Origin: Neurospora tetraspora
Lineage: Eukaryota; Ascomycota; Sordariomycetes; Sordariales; Sordariaceae
Assembly: GCF_033439725.1 (NCBI RefSeq)
Contig: NW_026944390.1
Coordinates: 2,046,001 to 2,110,000, forward strand
Reading direction: 5' to 3'
DNA length: 64,000 nucleotides
Part shown: positions 34,102 to 46,206 of the stretch, piece after piece
Layout of the letters: each line of letters starts with the position of its first letter
Numbering within the stretch: the stretch's first letter is position 1
The notes under the pieces: model-generated
What the model was told of the DNA's origin: nothing
What the model saw: the letters and a program-made list of their open reading frames with translations, nothing else
Databases searched by the model: none
Program-made: the position numbers and the translations under genes

Positions 34102-37100
34102 ATGGATCGCCAAAGACGGCGTGAGTTGCAGTCCTCCCGGTCCTCGCTTTGTTTACCTTGTCTGTTGGCTCTTCGGCCTGGGGCTAACACTTTGTAGGTG
34201 AGCTGCGGGCGCTGAACTCGAGGGCTTGGAACGGCGAGAAAGGTACGAAACGATCCTCTCCAATACGAAATCCTGTTTCGCCCGATATCCAGTCGACCAA
34301 TGCTCACACTCTTCACCTTCCAGATCTCTTTCCTGTTAGCAAGTCCCTCGACTCTACTCTAAAGAAAAACACTGCTTTTATCAAGCGTCTCCGAACCACC
34401 ATCTCCGCCGCCACCCAGAGCACCTTCCTCCAGGAGATCCGCACCGTCAGCCTCTCCAAGTACCTTTCCGAAATCATCTCAGCATGCTACGAGGGCCTCT
34501 GCAAGCTCAAGTCTCCCGGGGACATCGAAGCCGGCGTCGAGATCGTCAGCGCATTGCACCAGCGATTCGGACCCGCCGACTTTACCGAACACTTGGGATG
34601 GCTTCTGGGCAAGGGCATGGCCACTCCCGATAAGAGTTTCCTCAAGACGCTTACCCCCGAGGCGAGAGAGAAGGAAGAAAAAGACCGCTTGGTTCGGCAG
34701 CGCGTTCTTCTCCGAGTCGTGACCGAGCTCTGGCTTGTCGATGTCCTGCGAACCCTTGACGATATTGCTCGCCCCGACGACGCTACGAGACCGACCACGG
34801 GAACCAGAGCCGAGCCGAAGCCCCGTTCGCCGGGCAAGGGAGGCGGTGCTGAGCCCTTTCCGCTCGAAGTTCTGAAGGACCTCTTGAATCACGATCGAGA
34901 CCACGCCAACCTCCCCCTGCTCGTTATTTTCGTCAAGGCTTTCAGTTGGGATGTCTTGGGTATCAAGGCTGCGGGACAAGATGGCCGTAAAACCGTGGAA
35001 GAGGATGGCGCTACCAAGGGCGCCGAGGAAACTGAAAATGACGGATCCGAAGACAAGGAAGAAGGTGCTGTTACGGATCAGGATGGCCCCTTTGCGTCCC
35101 CTGAGTTGCAGGAGCGCTTCAAGAATATCCTCAAGCGCTACTTCGAGGACGTCAAGGGCCACCTTGTTCGGGACCAAAAGGCCATCTTCAACCAGTCGCG
35201 CAAGAATGCGGAGGCCTATGTGAAGTCGGGAGAGGTCTTCGAGGATCGCCAGTCAAACTTCGAGAAGCAGGTTAAGGCACAGGAACGTCTCGTGGCCAAC
35301 GCGCAGGTTATTGCCGACATCATTGGCGCCGAGATGCCCGAGTTGAAGGATACTGATGAGGGCAACTCTGCGAACGGCACGATTGGCCTGGTCAAGGCTG
35401 GTGAATACCTCCGTGGACAGGGCGAAGGGCCTGGAATATGGGAGGACGAAGAAGAGCGTCGCTTCTACGAAAACTTGGTCGATCTGAAGGGCAAGGTCCC
35501 TGGAATTCTGCTTGAAGAGGTCAAGAAGAAGAAGGCAGACGATGAACAGGTTGGCAGAAAGATTGACCCTGCTGAAGCGGCGGAAGCTGCCAAGGCCGCC
35601 GAGGCTGCTGCCGATGACCAGTCCATTGCCATTGCCAACAAGACAATTGGCGCCCAGGTTGACGCCTTGCTTGTGCGTCTGCCTGAGCTCATCAGCAAGG
35701 ACGCCATTGACCAGATGGCTATTGACTTCTGCTTCCTCAATTCGAAGGCGTCCCGAAACCGTCTCATCAAGGCTTTGACCGATGTTCCCAAGGGGCGTAC
35801 CGATCTCCTCCCGAACTGGGCTAGGCTTGTTGCCACGCTTGGTCAATACATGCCTGATATTCCCAAGGGTCTTGTTGACTACCTTGACAATGAGTTCCGT
35901 AGTCTTCAGCGGCGCAAGGAGAAAGAGTTCCTTGGGCAGGTCAGACTGAGCAACATCCGCTACCTGGCCGAGTTGACCAAGTTTGGCATCGTTCCGGAGC
36001 ACGTTGTGTTCCACTGTCTCAAGGTCAGCTTGGATGACTTTTCGCGGATGAACATTGAGATCATTTGCAATCTGCTTGAGAACTGCGGCCGGTACCTGCT
36101 TCGCAATCCTGAGACTTCTCCGCGCATGGCTTCTTTCTTGGAGACGCTGCAGCGCAAGAAGTCCGTCCAGCACATTGGGCAGGCCGAGAGAATGCTCATT
36201 GAGAACGCTGTCTACTATGTTGATCCGCCGCAGCGCCCTGCCATCGAGGTGAAGGAGAGAACGCCTATGGAGCTCTTCATCCGCAAGTTGATCTATGGCG
36301 ATCTCACCAAGAGAAACTACAGCAAGATCTTGAGACATATCCGCAGGCTGCACTGGGAAGAGAAGGAGGTCGTCGCGATCCTGCACAAGGTCTTCTCCAA
36401 GCCCGGAAAAGTCAAGTATGGTAACATCCATCTCTTGGCCATCCTGTTGAGCGCTCTCTACAAGTATCATGGCGAGTTTGTCGTTGGAGTCATCGATCAA
36501 GTGACCGAGTCTATCTGCCTCGGCCTTGAGTTGAACGACTTCAAGTTCAACCAGCGCCGCATCGCCGAGGTTAAGTACCTTGGAGAGCTCTATAACTACA
36601 GAATGCTGGAGCATCCCGTCATCTTCGACACCATGTACAAGATGATGACTTTTGGTCACGGCGGCCCGCCCGTTCCAGGCCGCATCAACCCCTTTGATTT
36701 GCCCGATGACTTCTTCCGCATTCGCCTCATCTCCACCATCCTCGAGACCTGCGGCATGTTCTTCAACAAGGGTGCTGCTGGCAAGAAGCTGGATTTCTTC
36801 CTTTCCTTCTTCCAGTACTACATCTACACGAAGAACCCGCTGCCCATGGACGTCGAGTTCCTCGTCCAGGATATCTTCTCCCTCACCCGGCCGCAGTGGA
36901 AGCTCGCCTCGAACCTCGAGGAGGCGTCCAAGGTGTTCCAGCTGGCCATGGCCCAGGACCAGAAGACATCTGGAGCTGAGAGGGTCGTCGAGCCGGAGGA
37001 CAACGATAGTGACGTGTCCGACGACGAAGACGGCATGGTCCCAGATGAGGACGAGGACGACGAGTCGGACGATGATGATGGTGGCGAGGCTGAGGATAAC

Positions 37101-37734
37101 GAGCAGCAGGATAACACTTCGAGGTACAACAGCGAATCTGAAGAGGAGGAGATTGTCGTTACCAGACAGAAGGAGGAGGTTGATCCCGAGGAGGAGGCCG
37201 AGTTTGAGCGCGAGTTCGCCAAGATGATGGCTGAGAGCCTTGACTCGAGGAAGTTCGAGCGCAAGCAGCAGTTTGATCTGCCTTTGCCCATTAAGCTCAA
37301 GCCTCGCGAGAGTACGGCTGTGGGCGAGTCCTCTGCCGCTAACGAGGCCGGACCCTCCTCTGACGCTCCTCCCTCCGGGGAGAAGATGGCCTTCTCTCTT
37401 TTGACGAAGAAGGGTAATCGCCAGCAGGTATGTGGCAGTAACACAACCCTTACATCATTGTTTATCATACTAACTTGTGTTTTAGACCCGCACCGTTGAG
37501 CTGCCTTCGGACTCGCACTTTGCTATTGCTATGAAGAAGAAGCAACAGGCGGAGAAGGAAGAGCAGCAGCGCATCAAGAACCTTGTCCTGAACTATGATC
37601 TCCGGGAAAACGATGAGTATGAGGGTCATGAGAAACTCAATGCCCATCACCATAACCGCTCCGATCCTAGGTTGAATAAGGAGCGGGGTGGACAAAGGGT
37701 GCGGAAGTTACAGCTTAGTGATGTTGATTGGTAA
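34102..37734 (+). CDS. upf2: Nonsense-mediated mRNA decay factor UPF2 (NMD2)
   Basis: UPF2 bridges UPF1 and UPF3 to trigger decay of mRNAs with premature stops. Exons 34102-34120, 34198-34242, 34324-37427 and 37486-37734 give MDRQRRRELRALNSRAWNGE and a total of 1138 residues. Three MIF4G-type helical regions can be recognised: the first in residues ~25-330 (KNTAFIKRLRTTISAATQ), the second around 430-620 (including FVVGVIDQ-like helices and ENCGRYLLRNPETSPRMASF), the third around 650-870 (FIRKLIYGDLTKRNYSKILR). A strongly acidic stretch (SDDEDGMVPDEDEDDESDDD) follows. The C-terminal UPF1-binding part includes EEEAEFEREFAKMMAES, FDLPLPIKLK and RTVELPSDSHFAIAMKKKQQ. A likely extra intron overlaps the stop (37731-37791); splicing it would end the protein DVDWT with TGA at 37796-37798. 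Confidence 0.96.
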
Positions 37735-40700
37735 GACATTCGTGATCGAAATCGTAGTTCAAGCGACAAGAAAAGCTAATGGAAGTTGTAGGACTTGATC
37801 ACGGACTTTGAGCGAGAATACGTACTATTCTTCCAACTACACCATCGTGGACAAAGAACGCGTCGCGTTCGCCATAGTTCGACGATTCTCTTGCAAGCAA
37901 CAAGCTCACACAGCAACAGCAAGCAAACAAACCACGTGTAGCTTTTTCAAGCAGTTCACAACAGATCAGTCAGCCAGCATTCGCTGGACTCCACTCCTCA
38001 TTCCCTTGGAGAGCAAACAAGCACAAGCACAGGCGTAAGCCAGCAGCACCATGCCCGGCTGACCCCGAGCGAGTTATACAAGCTACCGTATACTCGATGA
38101 CAAGGGGCTAGGTAGGCAATGGTCGTTGGCGGTTAGCATGGGGGTGAGTAGGTGTTGGGAGGTGGAAGGGGAAGTGGAAGGGGTGATGGGAAAGAAGGGT
38201 GACGCGGACAACCAACCCCTTTAAGCGAGCGGTACCGGCTATTTACACTAGCGATGGAACTGTTATTCAGACTGGCACTGGATCCGGGTTATAATATGCT
38301 TCCAGCTTTTCTGGGATGCATATTGGCATCGCGCATGGGATTGGCAGGGTAGTAGGGGTCGGTTTTTTGCTGCTCACATCGAACGGTCAGTCCAACCGAA
38401 TCGCTCGACGCCCATGAGGAAGTACAAAAGACCACCTACCTTCTTTCGAGTAAATCTTGATTGCTTCACTTGGGCAAGGGGTAAGTTAGTTTGGAGAACG
38501 AAGGGGAGTGAAAAGAGATGCGGTAGAGGAAGAAAATAATAAGGGGGATGTTTGACGTTGATAAGAAAAAGCGAAAATTCTAAAGAAAATACGACATAGA
38601 TTTTTGATCTTCCCTGGTATCTAATCTGTCTTGAATGCCTGCCTGGTGAGAAGCCCTCAGGCCACGCTTTCCATAAAGTTCGTAGGTAGGTAAGGTAACC
38701 AAGGTTAGCGACCAGGATGGAGTTACAGTTCAAAGTTAAAGTTGAAAGTTACTCAAAAGTTTGGTACGGGTATTTCCCTTTCCCTGCTACACTACCTCAC
38801 TGCCTCAGTACCAAAGGGGGTGGTAAACAAGCTTTTGCCTAGGCTCCCGTCAGTCCCTTTCCAAACTCGGGGCGTCTCGAGTCTTTTTCTTCTAGAATGT
38901 CGTCGACCTTGTGGGTTTCGAGAACTTCACCATTCACTTCTTCATGCTCTGACGATTCGTTATGCTTGTGTATCAATCGGATACACACAACAGTCGACGC
39001 CGCCCCCGCGACGAACGGTTACGGTCACACAACTGAACCATCGGGCATCATGTTTGTGCACTACACGACACTACACTACACAACTTCTCATGTCCGCCCG
39101 TGGTCGCGGGCGTGGTCGGTCGTGGTCGTGGTCGTGGATACGAGCATATGCTGTCTGTCGTGTTTCCTACGCTAGTGTTCATTGTCGAGTTTGATTCGAT
39201 TTATGTGCTGCTTTCTGGGATTTTGGTGTTTCCGGGATTCGGAGCCTGGTTAGGTAAGTTGTTCCTGCAGATTGAGTTCATGAGGAAAGTCGAAGGGAGA
39301 GCCTATGGTTGGGGAAGTGTACCTTCCATTCTTGGAGCATGGGGATGCGGCGCGGGACGCGGGAAGGCACGATCTTGTTTATGGAGAAGAAGGTGAAAAA
39401 TCTAGGTACTCAGGTGAAGAAATTGCTACACGGCCGGCGGGGGAAATGAAATTACCGTTGGATATCGACGAATCCATGAGCTGATATTGTTCACACCGGG
39501 AACTTAATCCAACCGTTAGGTATGTCTAGACGCCTTTACCTATTGGAATACTTTTCTCAAAGCACAATTTCCATCCCCATTCGGTTTCCCCAGAAGAATT
39601 TGTGTCCCGCCTCGTGGCCTCGAATGTGTGGGTTTGGCCTGTTATGTCGCCATCGACATGGACACGGGAAGCGGGTGGTGACGCCGGCTAAAAAGCCTCT
39701 TTTCATTTGTCTCGATATTGAACGTCCCGTTGCCGTCGGGCCAGAACCGCACTTTTTCTCTCTGTTTTTCACTTTCTCACTCTTTTCACCCAGTTCAACT
39801 CGTCAGCTTCCATTTATTCAGCTTTCGGTTCCGTGTTGCCCCCTTTGCTGGGCCGGCAGTCGGAAGATGAGGAGATGGGAAGATGGGAGACAAACGATGT
39901 CGCGATTCTCACAGTCGTCTGTCTCCATCTTCCTCTTACTCCGTTTCCCGAAGCCAGATGCGCAGACGCTGAATGCATTTTTCTTTTCCCTGGTTCGTCG
40001 CCTTTTAACCCCTTGCCAGGCCATGCACGATATCTAATTTTCTAACCCTTGCCCACTTAACTAGGTCAAGTCTCCGGAAGTACACACTATGTCGAGAGGA
40101 GTACAACATGAATTCGGTGCAGGTGTAGATGCAGGTTGTTAATTTAGGCGGGACTGAGAAGAACCATTCAGTCATTTAGCGTGGTTGACGAAGCACATAA
40201 CCCATGGCGTGCCCATATGTTTCTTCTCGTTGAAACCTTCTCCTTGCTTTTGTCTTTTTTTCTCTCTCGGATAGTGTGCGCAATCCTTTCCCAGCCGGCA
40301 ACCAGCCCCCCACGAAAGAGAGACATTCCCCTTCCTACCCGGCCGCTGGATCTACAGACGTCGTGTCTAAAGCGTGCGTCGTATCGTATCGTCTTGTCTC
40401 GCCCTGCAACCACCCGCCGAGACAAGCGGGCCTTGACGACTCAGGCGGAGTCAGGCAGACTGTGAAAGTCTGTGAAAGAGAGTGACGGATTTCTAAGAAA
40501 AGGAAGGTCTCTCTCTCGTTTGCTGCATCTTTCCGTTCGTCTCCGCCTTTGGGACGGACACCGCTTGTTGGGAATCCGTTATTTCCAGCGACGACGCCAT
40601 TTCCAGCTTCCATGCCGGTCAGAAACAGGAGAAGAGGAGTATAGAAGGCGAAACACCCCCGGGCTTCTCTGCAGGCTGTCTGTCACGGTTCACCACTTTC

Positions 40701-40848
40701 TTCGTTTTTGGATTTTGAGCTGGCCGACGATATATACAACTGGACACTGGACGATATATTCGTCTGCTCTTGGCTGCTGTTTGCAGCCTTACAGAGTTTG
40801 GAGTGCGATTTTGAGGAGGAAAAAGAAAGAAAGAGAAAGCAAAGAGAT
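37735..40848. promoter_or_regulatory. 3.1 kb upstream region of chitin synthase gene
   Basis: Begins with the possible terminal intron and 3' UTR of upf2. No other gene can be supported. The ATG-initiated frame 39522-40037 is rich in Phe, Ser, Arg and Cys with no domain pattern, and I do not call it. The last 170 bases (from about 40675) are open in the frame of the chitin synthase start and read DFELADDIYNWTLDDIF, which may be coding through an undetected upstream exon. Confidence 0.5.
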
Positions 40849-43652
40849 ATGACGATCAACTATTTGGGGGAGGACGAATGGCCGGTGGAAGAGGTAACGA
40901 ATCACTGTCTTGTGTTGCAGTAGGAAGAGGGAGGGAACTTTTGGATATTTTGGCTAACCTACGCGCTTCTTTCCAGATTGTCTATACGGCCATCGTGGGC
41001 CTGGTCATGCTCGCGGCATGTCTCGAGTGGTTTCTCTGGATTGCCGCGTTCATGTACTGTCTCTGGAAAGTATTTGTGAAGGCAGAGCACTGGACGGTTA
41101 GAGTGTTGTCGGTGATAATAGGGATTGCGTTCATGTTGCTGAGGTATGTATGTGTTCAAGCCCTTACGGCCATCAATGTCTGAATGGCTAACTTGCCCCC
41201 TCCCTCCAGATGTATCTTCCTACCCATCATGATCGTCACCCTCCCACTTCCCAGCCAAGTCGTCAAAGTCTGGCCAACAGCCATGGTCAGCTTCCTACAA
41301 TGGTTCGCCTTCTACAGCTTCGCCGGCCTGCTCACCATCCCCTGGCTCTTCTGCGTCTACCAAATCGTCACCCACCAGCTCGGCCGGACCAAACGCATCA
41401 AGCAAGTCCTCGACGAAGTGTCCGCGCCCAAAGTCGTCATCGTCATGCCCTGCTACAAAGAAGACCCCGAAGTGCTCGTGACGGCCATCGACTCGGTCGT
41501 CGACTGCGACTACCCACCCTCGTGCATCCACGTCTTCCTCTCCTTCGACGGCGACCAAGAAGACGAGCTATACCTCAACACGATCGAGAAACTGGGCGTC
41601 CCCTTAACCTTGGAATCCTACCCCAAATCGATCGACGTCGCCTACAAGAACGCGCGCATCACCGTCTCCCGTTTTCCGCACGGCGGGAAAAGGCACTGCC
41701 AAAAGATGACCTTCAAGCTGATCGACCGCGTGTACCGCGAGTACCTGAAGCGCAACGACAACCTGTTCATTTTGTTTATCGACTCGGACTGCATCCTCGA
41801 CAAGGTGTGCCTGCAGAATTTCGTCTACGACATGGAGCTCAGCCCGGGCAACCGGCGCGACATGCTGGCCATGACGGGGGTGATCACCTCGACCACGCAG
41901 AAACACAGCTTGATCACCCTGCTGCAGGACATGGAGTACATCCACGGGCAGCTGTTCGAGCGCACCGTCGAGTCCGGGTGCGGCGCCGTCACTTGCTTGC
42001 CGGGCGCCCTGACCATGCTCCGGTTTTCTGCCTTCAGGAGAATGGCAAAGTACTACTTCGCCGACAAGGCCGAGAACTGCGAAGATCTGTTCGACTACGC
42101 CAAATCGCACTTGGGCGAGGACCGCTGGCTGACGCACCTGTTCATGATCGGAGCCAAGAAGCGGCACCAGATCCAGATGTGCACGTCCGCCTTCTGCAAG
42201 ACCGAAGCCGTCCAGACGATGGGATCGCTGATCAAACAGCGGCGCCGGTGGTTCCTGGGCTTCATCACCAACGAAGTCTGCATGCTGACGGACTGGCGGC
42301 TGTGGAAGCGGTACCCGATCCTGATCCTGGTGCGCTTCATGCAAAACACCATCCGCACCACGGCTTTGCTCTTCTTCATCATGGTCCTTGCCCTGATCAC
42401 CACGACCAAGAAGATCGACGACCTCCCCGTCGGCTTCATTGCCATTTCGTTGGGACTCAACTGGCTGATGATGATCTACTTCGGCGCCAAGCTCCGCCGC
42501 TTCAAGATCTGGCTCTACCCCATGATGTTCGTCCTCAACCCCTTTTTCAACTGGTACTACATGATCTACGGCATCTTCACCGCCGGCCAGCGCACATGGG
42601 GCGGCCCGCGCGCCGACGCCGCAGCAGCCGACTCGACCACCACCGCGCAGGAAGCCATCGAGATCGCCGAGAAAACGGGTGACGACCTCAACATCGTGCC
42701 CGAATCCTTCATCCCCGCTGCCCAAGAGCGCAAGGGCATCTTCGCCGGCTCGGCGGAAGACAAGGGCTTCACCACCGGCACTAGCACCGGCGGCCTCGGC
42801 CGCTCCAAGAGCATCCTCCAACCGCCTGACAAACTGGTCGGCAAGTTCGCTGCGCCCGAGCGCTCTGCGAATGGGTTGTATCAGCACTTTGACGATTCAA
42901 TGGCTTCCGTCAGCTTGTTTGCCCACGCTGGCGGATCCTCGTTGATGCTTCCCACCGTAGCCGGCTCCGCTACCACTAGCAAGCGACACCACCAGCAGTA
43001 TCAACATCAGTATCAACACCAACATCAGCTCCAATACCGTGACTCCTTCGATAGTACCTTCTCCGCTCACACCACCGGGGGAAACAGCATGTCAGTGTAC
43101 ATGCCCCGTCGCGTAGAGAGTATCATGGGCGAAGAAGACCGGAGGAAGTACGAGCTTGCGCAGGCTAGCTCTGGACACCTGGTCGGCAACCCTACCCGTG
43201 TCCTGGGGCAACAACAACAACCGCCTCCTGGTCAGGTTTATGAGTTTTCGGAGTCTGAACTAAGAAGAGCTGGGTTTTATACCGACTCCGCGCCGGAGTA
43301 TGGACGACCGGCACTCCCCTCGCCGTCACCACCGCATCGCAGGCTGGCGAGCAGTGACAGCTTTGACTCCGTTGGGCGGCCTGCTGCTTCTCCTACCCCC
43401 TATCAGGATTATGGGTACGGGCAAGAAGGATACGGACAAAGGCAACAAGGAGGAGGGTCGTTGTCTGTGCCTATGCCACCTACTCCGAGCGGAACAGGCC
43501 ATCAGCAACAGCGAACGGGTAGGAGTCCCCTGGGCAGAGCGAGTTGGGTGAGGACGTCGACTATGGATCAGGTGGAGAGTGAGATTGAGGCGTCACATGG
43601 CGGGACAGGTGGGTTTTCTGATGCTCCTGGCCATGGAAGGAGAGGGGGGTAG
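40849..43652 (+). CDS. chs-6: Chitin synthase, class VI type (CHS-6)
   Basis: A plasma-membrane family-2 glycosyltransferase that polymerises UDP-GlcNAc into chitin for the cell wall. Exons 40849-40893, 40977-41143 and 41210-43652 give 884 residues; splices restore PVEEIVYTAIVGL and FMLLRCIFLPIMI. About three membrane segments precede the catalytic domain (for example IVGLVMLAACLEWFLWIAAF). Catalytic landmarks are DSD (262-264), CLPGALTM, GEDRW (373-377) and QRRRW (414-418). Three or four membrane segments follow (TTALLFFIMVLALITTTKK, VGFIAISLGLNWLMMIYFG, IWLYPMMFVLNPFFNWYYMI). A long disordered His/Gln/Ser tail fills residues ~540-884. It has no myosin motor, unlike class V and VII enzymes. 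The N-terminus is uncertain, because the frame is open upstream of the first ATG. Confidence 0.93.
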
Positions 43653-44292
43653 AGTTCGAGGGGGTCAAATCAGAGGTAGTTTTGGTGAGGTTTGGGGGTG
43701 CTGAGAAGGTAAAATGATGAGATGGTGAAGGCAGTAATGAGGAAACTGGGGGAGGGAGAAGAGAGAAGTGGTGGAGCTGGGTACTACCCCTTTTCTGGGC
43801 TGTGTCTGGATATGGAGATATCAACAATGGGATGGTTACTGGGACAACGGATGACACTTGTACTTGCGTATCATGAATTGACGAGGATGTTTTTGGATCG
43901 TTGGTATATGTATTCTAGACGGGTGTCAGTGAAGACATGTGAATAGTAAAGGTGTATCCAGAATTCGTGAGTATTACACAGATTCAGATCTCAGCAAAAA
44001 CACAAAATGAACTCGTGAACTGATTTGAAAGTTTCTGGAGTATTGGTAAGCCCAATCTTGATGTATCAGCACAGAACTTGTGTGAAGAATTGCAGATGAT
44101 AACCTGAGCCTAGACTAGAACCCGCTTGTCCTACACGATAGAAACACGGTGTGAATAAATCAGTTGGATATTGAGGAAGCGTCTGGCAGGAAGAAGAAAG
44201 ACGTGGTTGAGGCTCGACATGCAACTCCCATCTTGTGCTTGGCAAGTAGGTATCGAGAAGCACTTGGGGGTTGTAGCTTCATGACAGGAGTC

Positions 44293-44320
44293 GGTGATGT
44301 AAGTGCGGTGATGTAAGTGC
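44293..44320. repeat. 14-bp tandem duplication
   Basis: Two exact copies of GGTGATGTAAGTGC and the beginning of a third (GGTGA). Intergenic, no evident role. Confidence 0.85.
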
Positions 44321-45648
44321 GGTGAGCTATGCTCTCAAATCTTCCAGAGGCCGTTTGCTTCCCTTCGAAACATCACGGACTCAGTTGCCAACTCGGTCGG
44401 CCAAAAGTGCTGATGCGAGTATCCTCGTAAACAGCAGTCACGAATCTCCGTCCTGTATTGCCAAGCCGATGCAAAAGAGATCTGGAACTCCCACGAAACT
44501 TCGTGAGCACGGGATGAAGCCCACACCAAACTGGTTGAAGACTTGCAAAAATGTGAATCTTCATATGATGCATAAAAGTGTTCGTATAACCGGCCCACCA
44601 GAAGGGGACCAGAAGATGTATGAACCTCGAGTCACCAACTTTGTGACTTTGTGACTGGTCATAGGTAGGAGCCCAACTCAATTCCATTTCAAAGGCTGGG
44701 ACAGCCAAGAAACCCAAGAATTGCGCCTGGGTTAGGATTGGGCAAGTGTTATGTACAAAGTACCACAGCTACTCCAGCAGTGTCCAGCAGCGTGTGTCAG
44801 TGTACCTGCTTGGAGGCTACCTATGTATGTGTCAACATGTCAAGAAGTCGGACTTGGGACATCTTGGCCTTATGAATGCCTTTTGGGATCGTTCATTCAA
44901 TTGGCGAGTGGAAGCTGTTCCGGGGATGGCCCCGCTGGTTGACGTGGGAGGCGAATTTGTTCCGCGAAAAGTGAGGCTATCATGAAGTGTTGAGGCTTTG
45001 GGATGGGCCAAACAGTGGGCGGCGAAAGGGCGGTAGAGGCGGGAGGATTGGGGATCACTAGTTGTTAGTCAATTGCCGCTTGACAGAAATCGTGAAAGAT
45101 AGGCGATAGAACAAGACAATCGTTGAAGAAGATGTCCTGAAGATCATCGTTGTCGTCCACTCGTCCGTAGCCGTAAAAGTGCAAGTGCCTGCCTAGCAAT
45201 CCGTGACTGCCTGGACCAAGACAGTTCTGGTCCAAAGGCAACCACACGTTTGATAGGCGGTGAGATGGGGCACAAGACGTGAAAACCCAGACTTTGAAGA
45301 GGAGTGGGGTGATAGACACCCTCCCTGGGGTGAACAGAGTGATAAGATGAAATGGGAAAGCTTCCCTTCCTATCGCCGCCATCCCATTGACCCCTCCGTG
45401 TGTCATCCAGTCACTGCCTGCTGCTGCTTGTCCGGAGTGACGTGCCTTCCTGTAACATCATCAGCGCCTGCCATAGAAAAGAAGTGTCACCGGCAAGGGC
45501 AACCTATCTTCTATACCAGCAATGTCCTACACTACTACGCAGTTGAATTCGAGATGACAGCTCGACACTCGATCTCTTTCTTCAACCTAATACAAGCCCG
45601 AGTCAATCAGGTCGGGATGATGACACCGCCAATGAGCGAACCAATCGA

Positions 45649-45666
45649 GAAGCTTCTCTCAGCTTC
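45649..45666 (+). promoter_or_regulatory. Gapped heat-shock element upstream of hsp88
   Basis: The sequence GAAGCTTC at 45649-45656 is an inverted pair of HSF core units at the correct 5-base spacing. A further TTC at 45664-45666 sits in the next-but-one register, so three of four units fit. It lies about 550 bases before the hsp88 start. The fit to the HSF consensus is good; use in vivo is inferred. Confidence 0.5.
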
Positions 45667-45697
45667 TGGGATGGCTTGGCCCGGACACGACCCCCCC

Positions 45698-45716
45698 AGG
45701 GGCGGGGTTAGAGGGG
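45698..45716 (+). promoter_or_regulatory. Two STRE-like AGGGG motifs upstream of hsp88
   Basis: AGGGG at 45698-45702 and again at 45712-45716, immediately downstream of the heat-shock element. AGGGG is the stress-response element bound by Msn2/4-type zinc fingers in yeast and by SEB-1-type factors in Neurospora. Confidence 0.4.
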
Positions 45717-46206
45717 CACCTTTCCTCTTGGCAAGATTGGGGTCCTCAAGGTCCCTGTAGCCCGACGGATACTTCTTGCCTGCTCCCAGAGTCCAGTGGT
45801 CGGGCAACATTTTTCGCTGATTTTTCCAGTTTGCTTGGTCTGAAAGTCGGGTCCACCTGTCCCGCTGCTGAGAGGGAATCCACTTTTGCGATAAACTTCA
45901 CACTGCCATTCAGTCTCACTTCTGTGACTTCAACGTTGAACATCTCCATATCTTGTCTGTCAACGTCTCCTTGTTGTCCCTAAACCTCCATATACCCCCA
46001 ACGCAGACCTTCTTTGTTGTGGTGAGCAAACCAACGACCCCTCCATATCTCCAACATTATTTCGACATTTACACACATACAACCTTCGACTACCCCTCCC
46101 CTCCACCTTACTCGATACACCACCACCACACGAGATACCCCGAGAAAGACCAGTTTTATTTACACATAGTCTTTGCTTTAGCAGTTCTTCATATCCAACC
46201 GCCACC

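Larger units (their letters stand above)
43653..46206. promoter_or_regulatory. Intergenic: chs-6 3' UTR and hsp88 promoter
   Basis: 2.5 kb without a credible gene. It holds a 14-base tandem repeat at 44293-44320 and, in the hsp88-proximal half, a heat-shock-element-like array and two AGGGG stress elements. The open stretch 45260-45760 starts at GTG and has no domain pattern. Confidence 0.55.

Noticed and set aside
39522-40037. 171-codon ATG-initiated frame upstream of chs-6
   Set aside because: Phe/Ser/Arg/Cys-rich with no domain, no splice partners and no biased codon use; probably chance.
43645-43700. G-rich tract just after the chs-6 stop as a G-quadruplex
   Set aside because: The G runs are unevenly spaced with long loops; too weak to call.
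45260-45760. 166-codon frame upstream of hsp88
   Set aside because: Starts at GTG and overlaps the heat-shock and stress motifs; no protein pattern.
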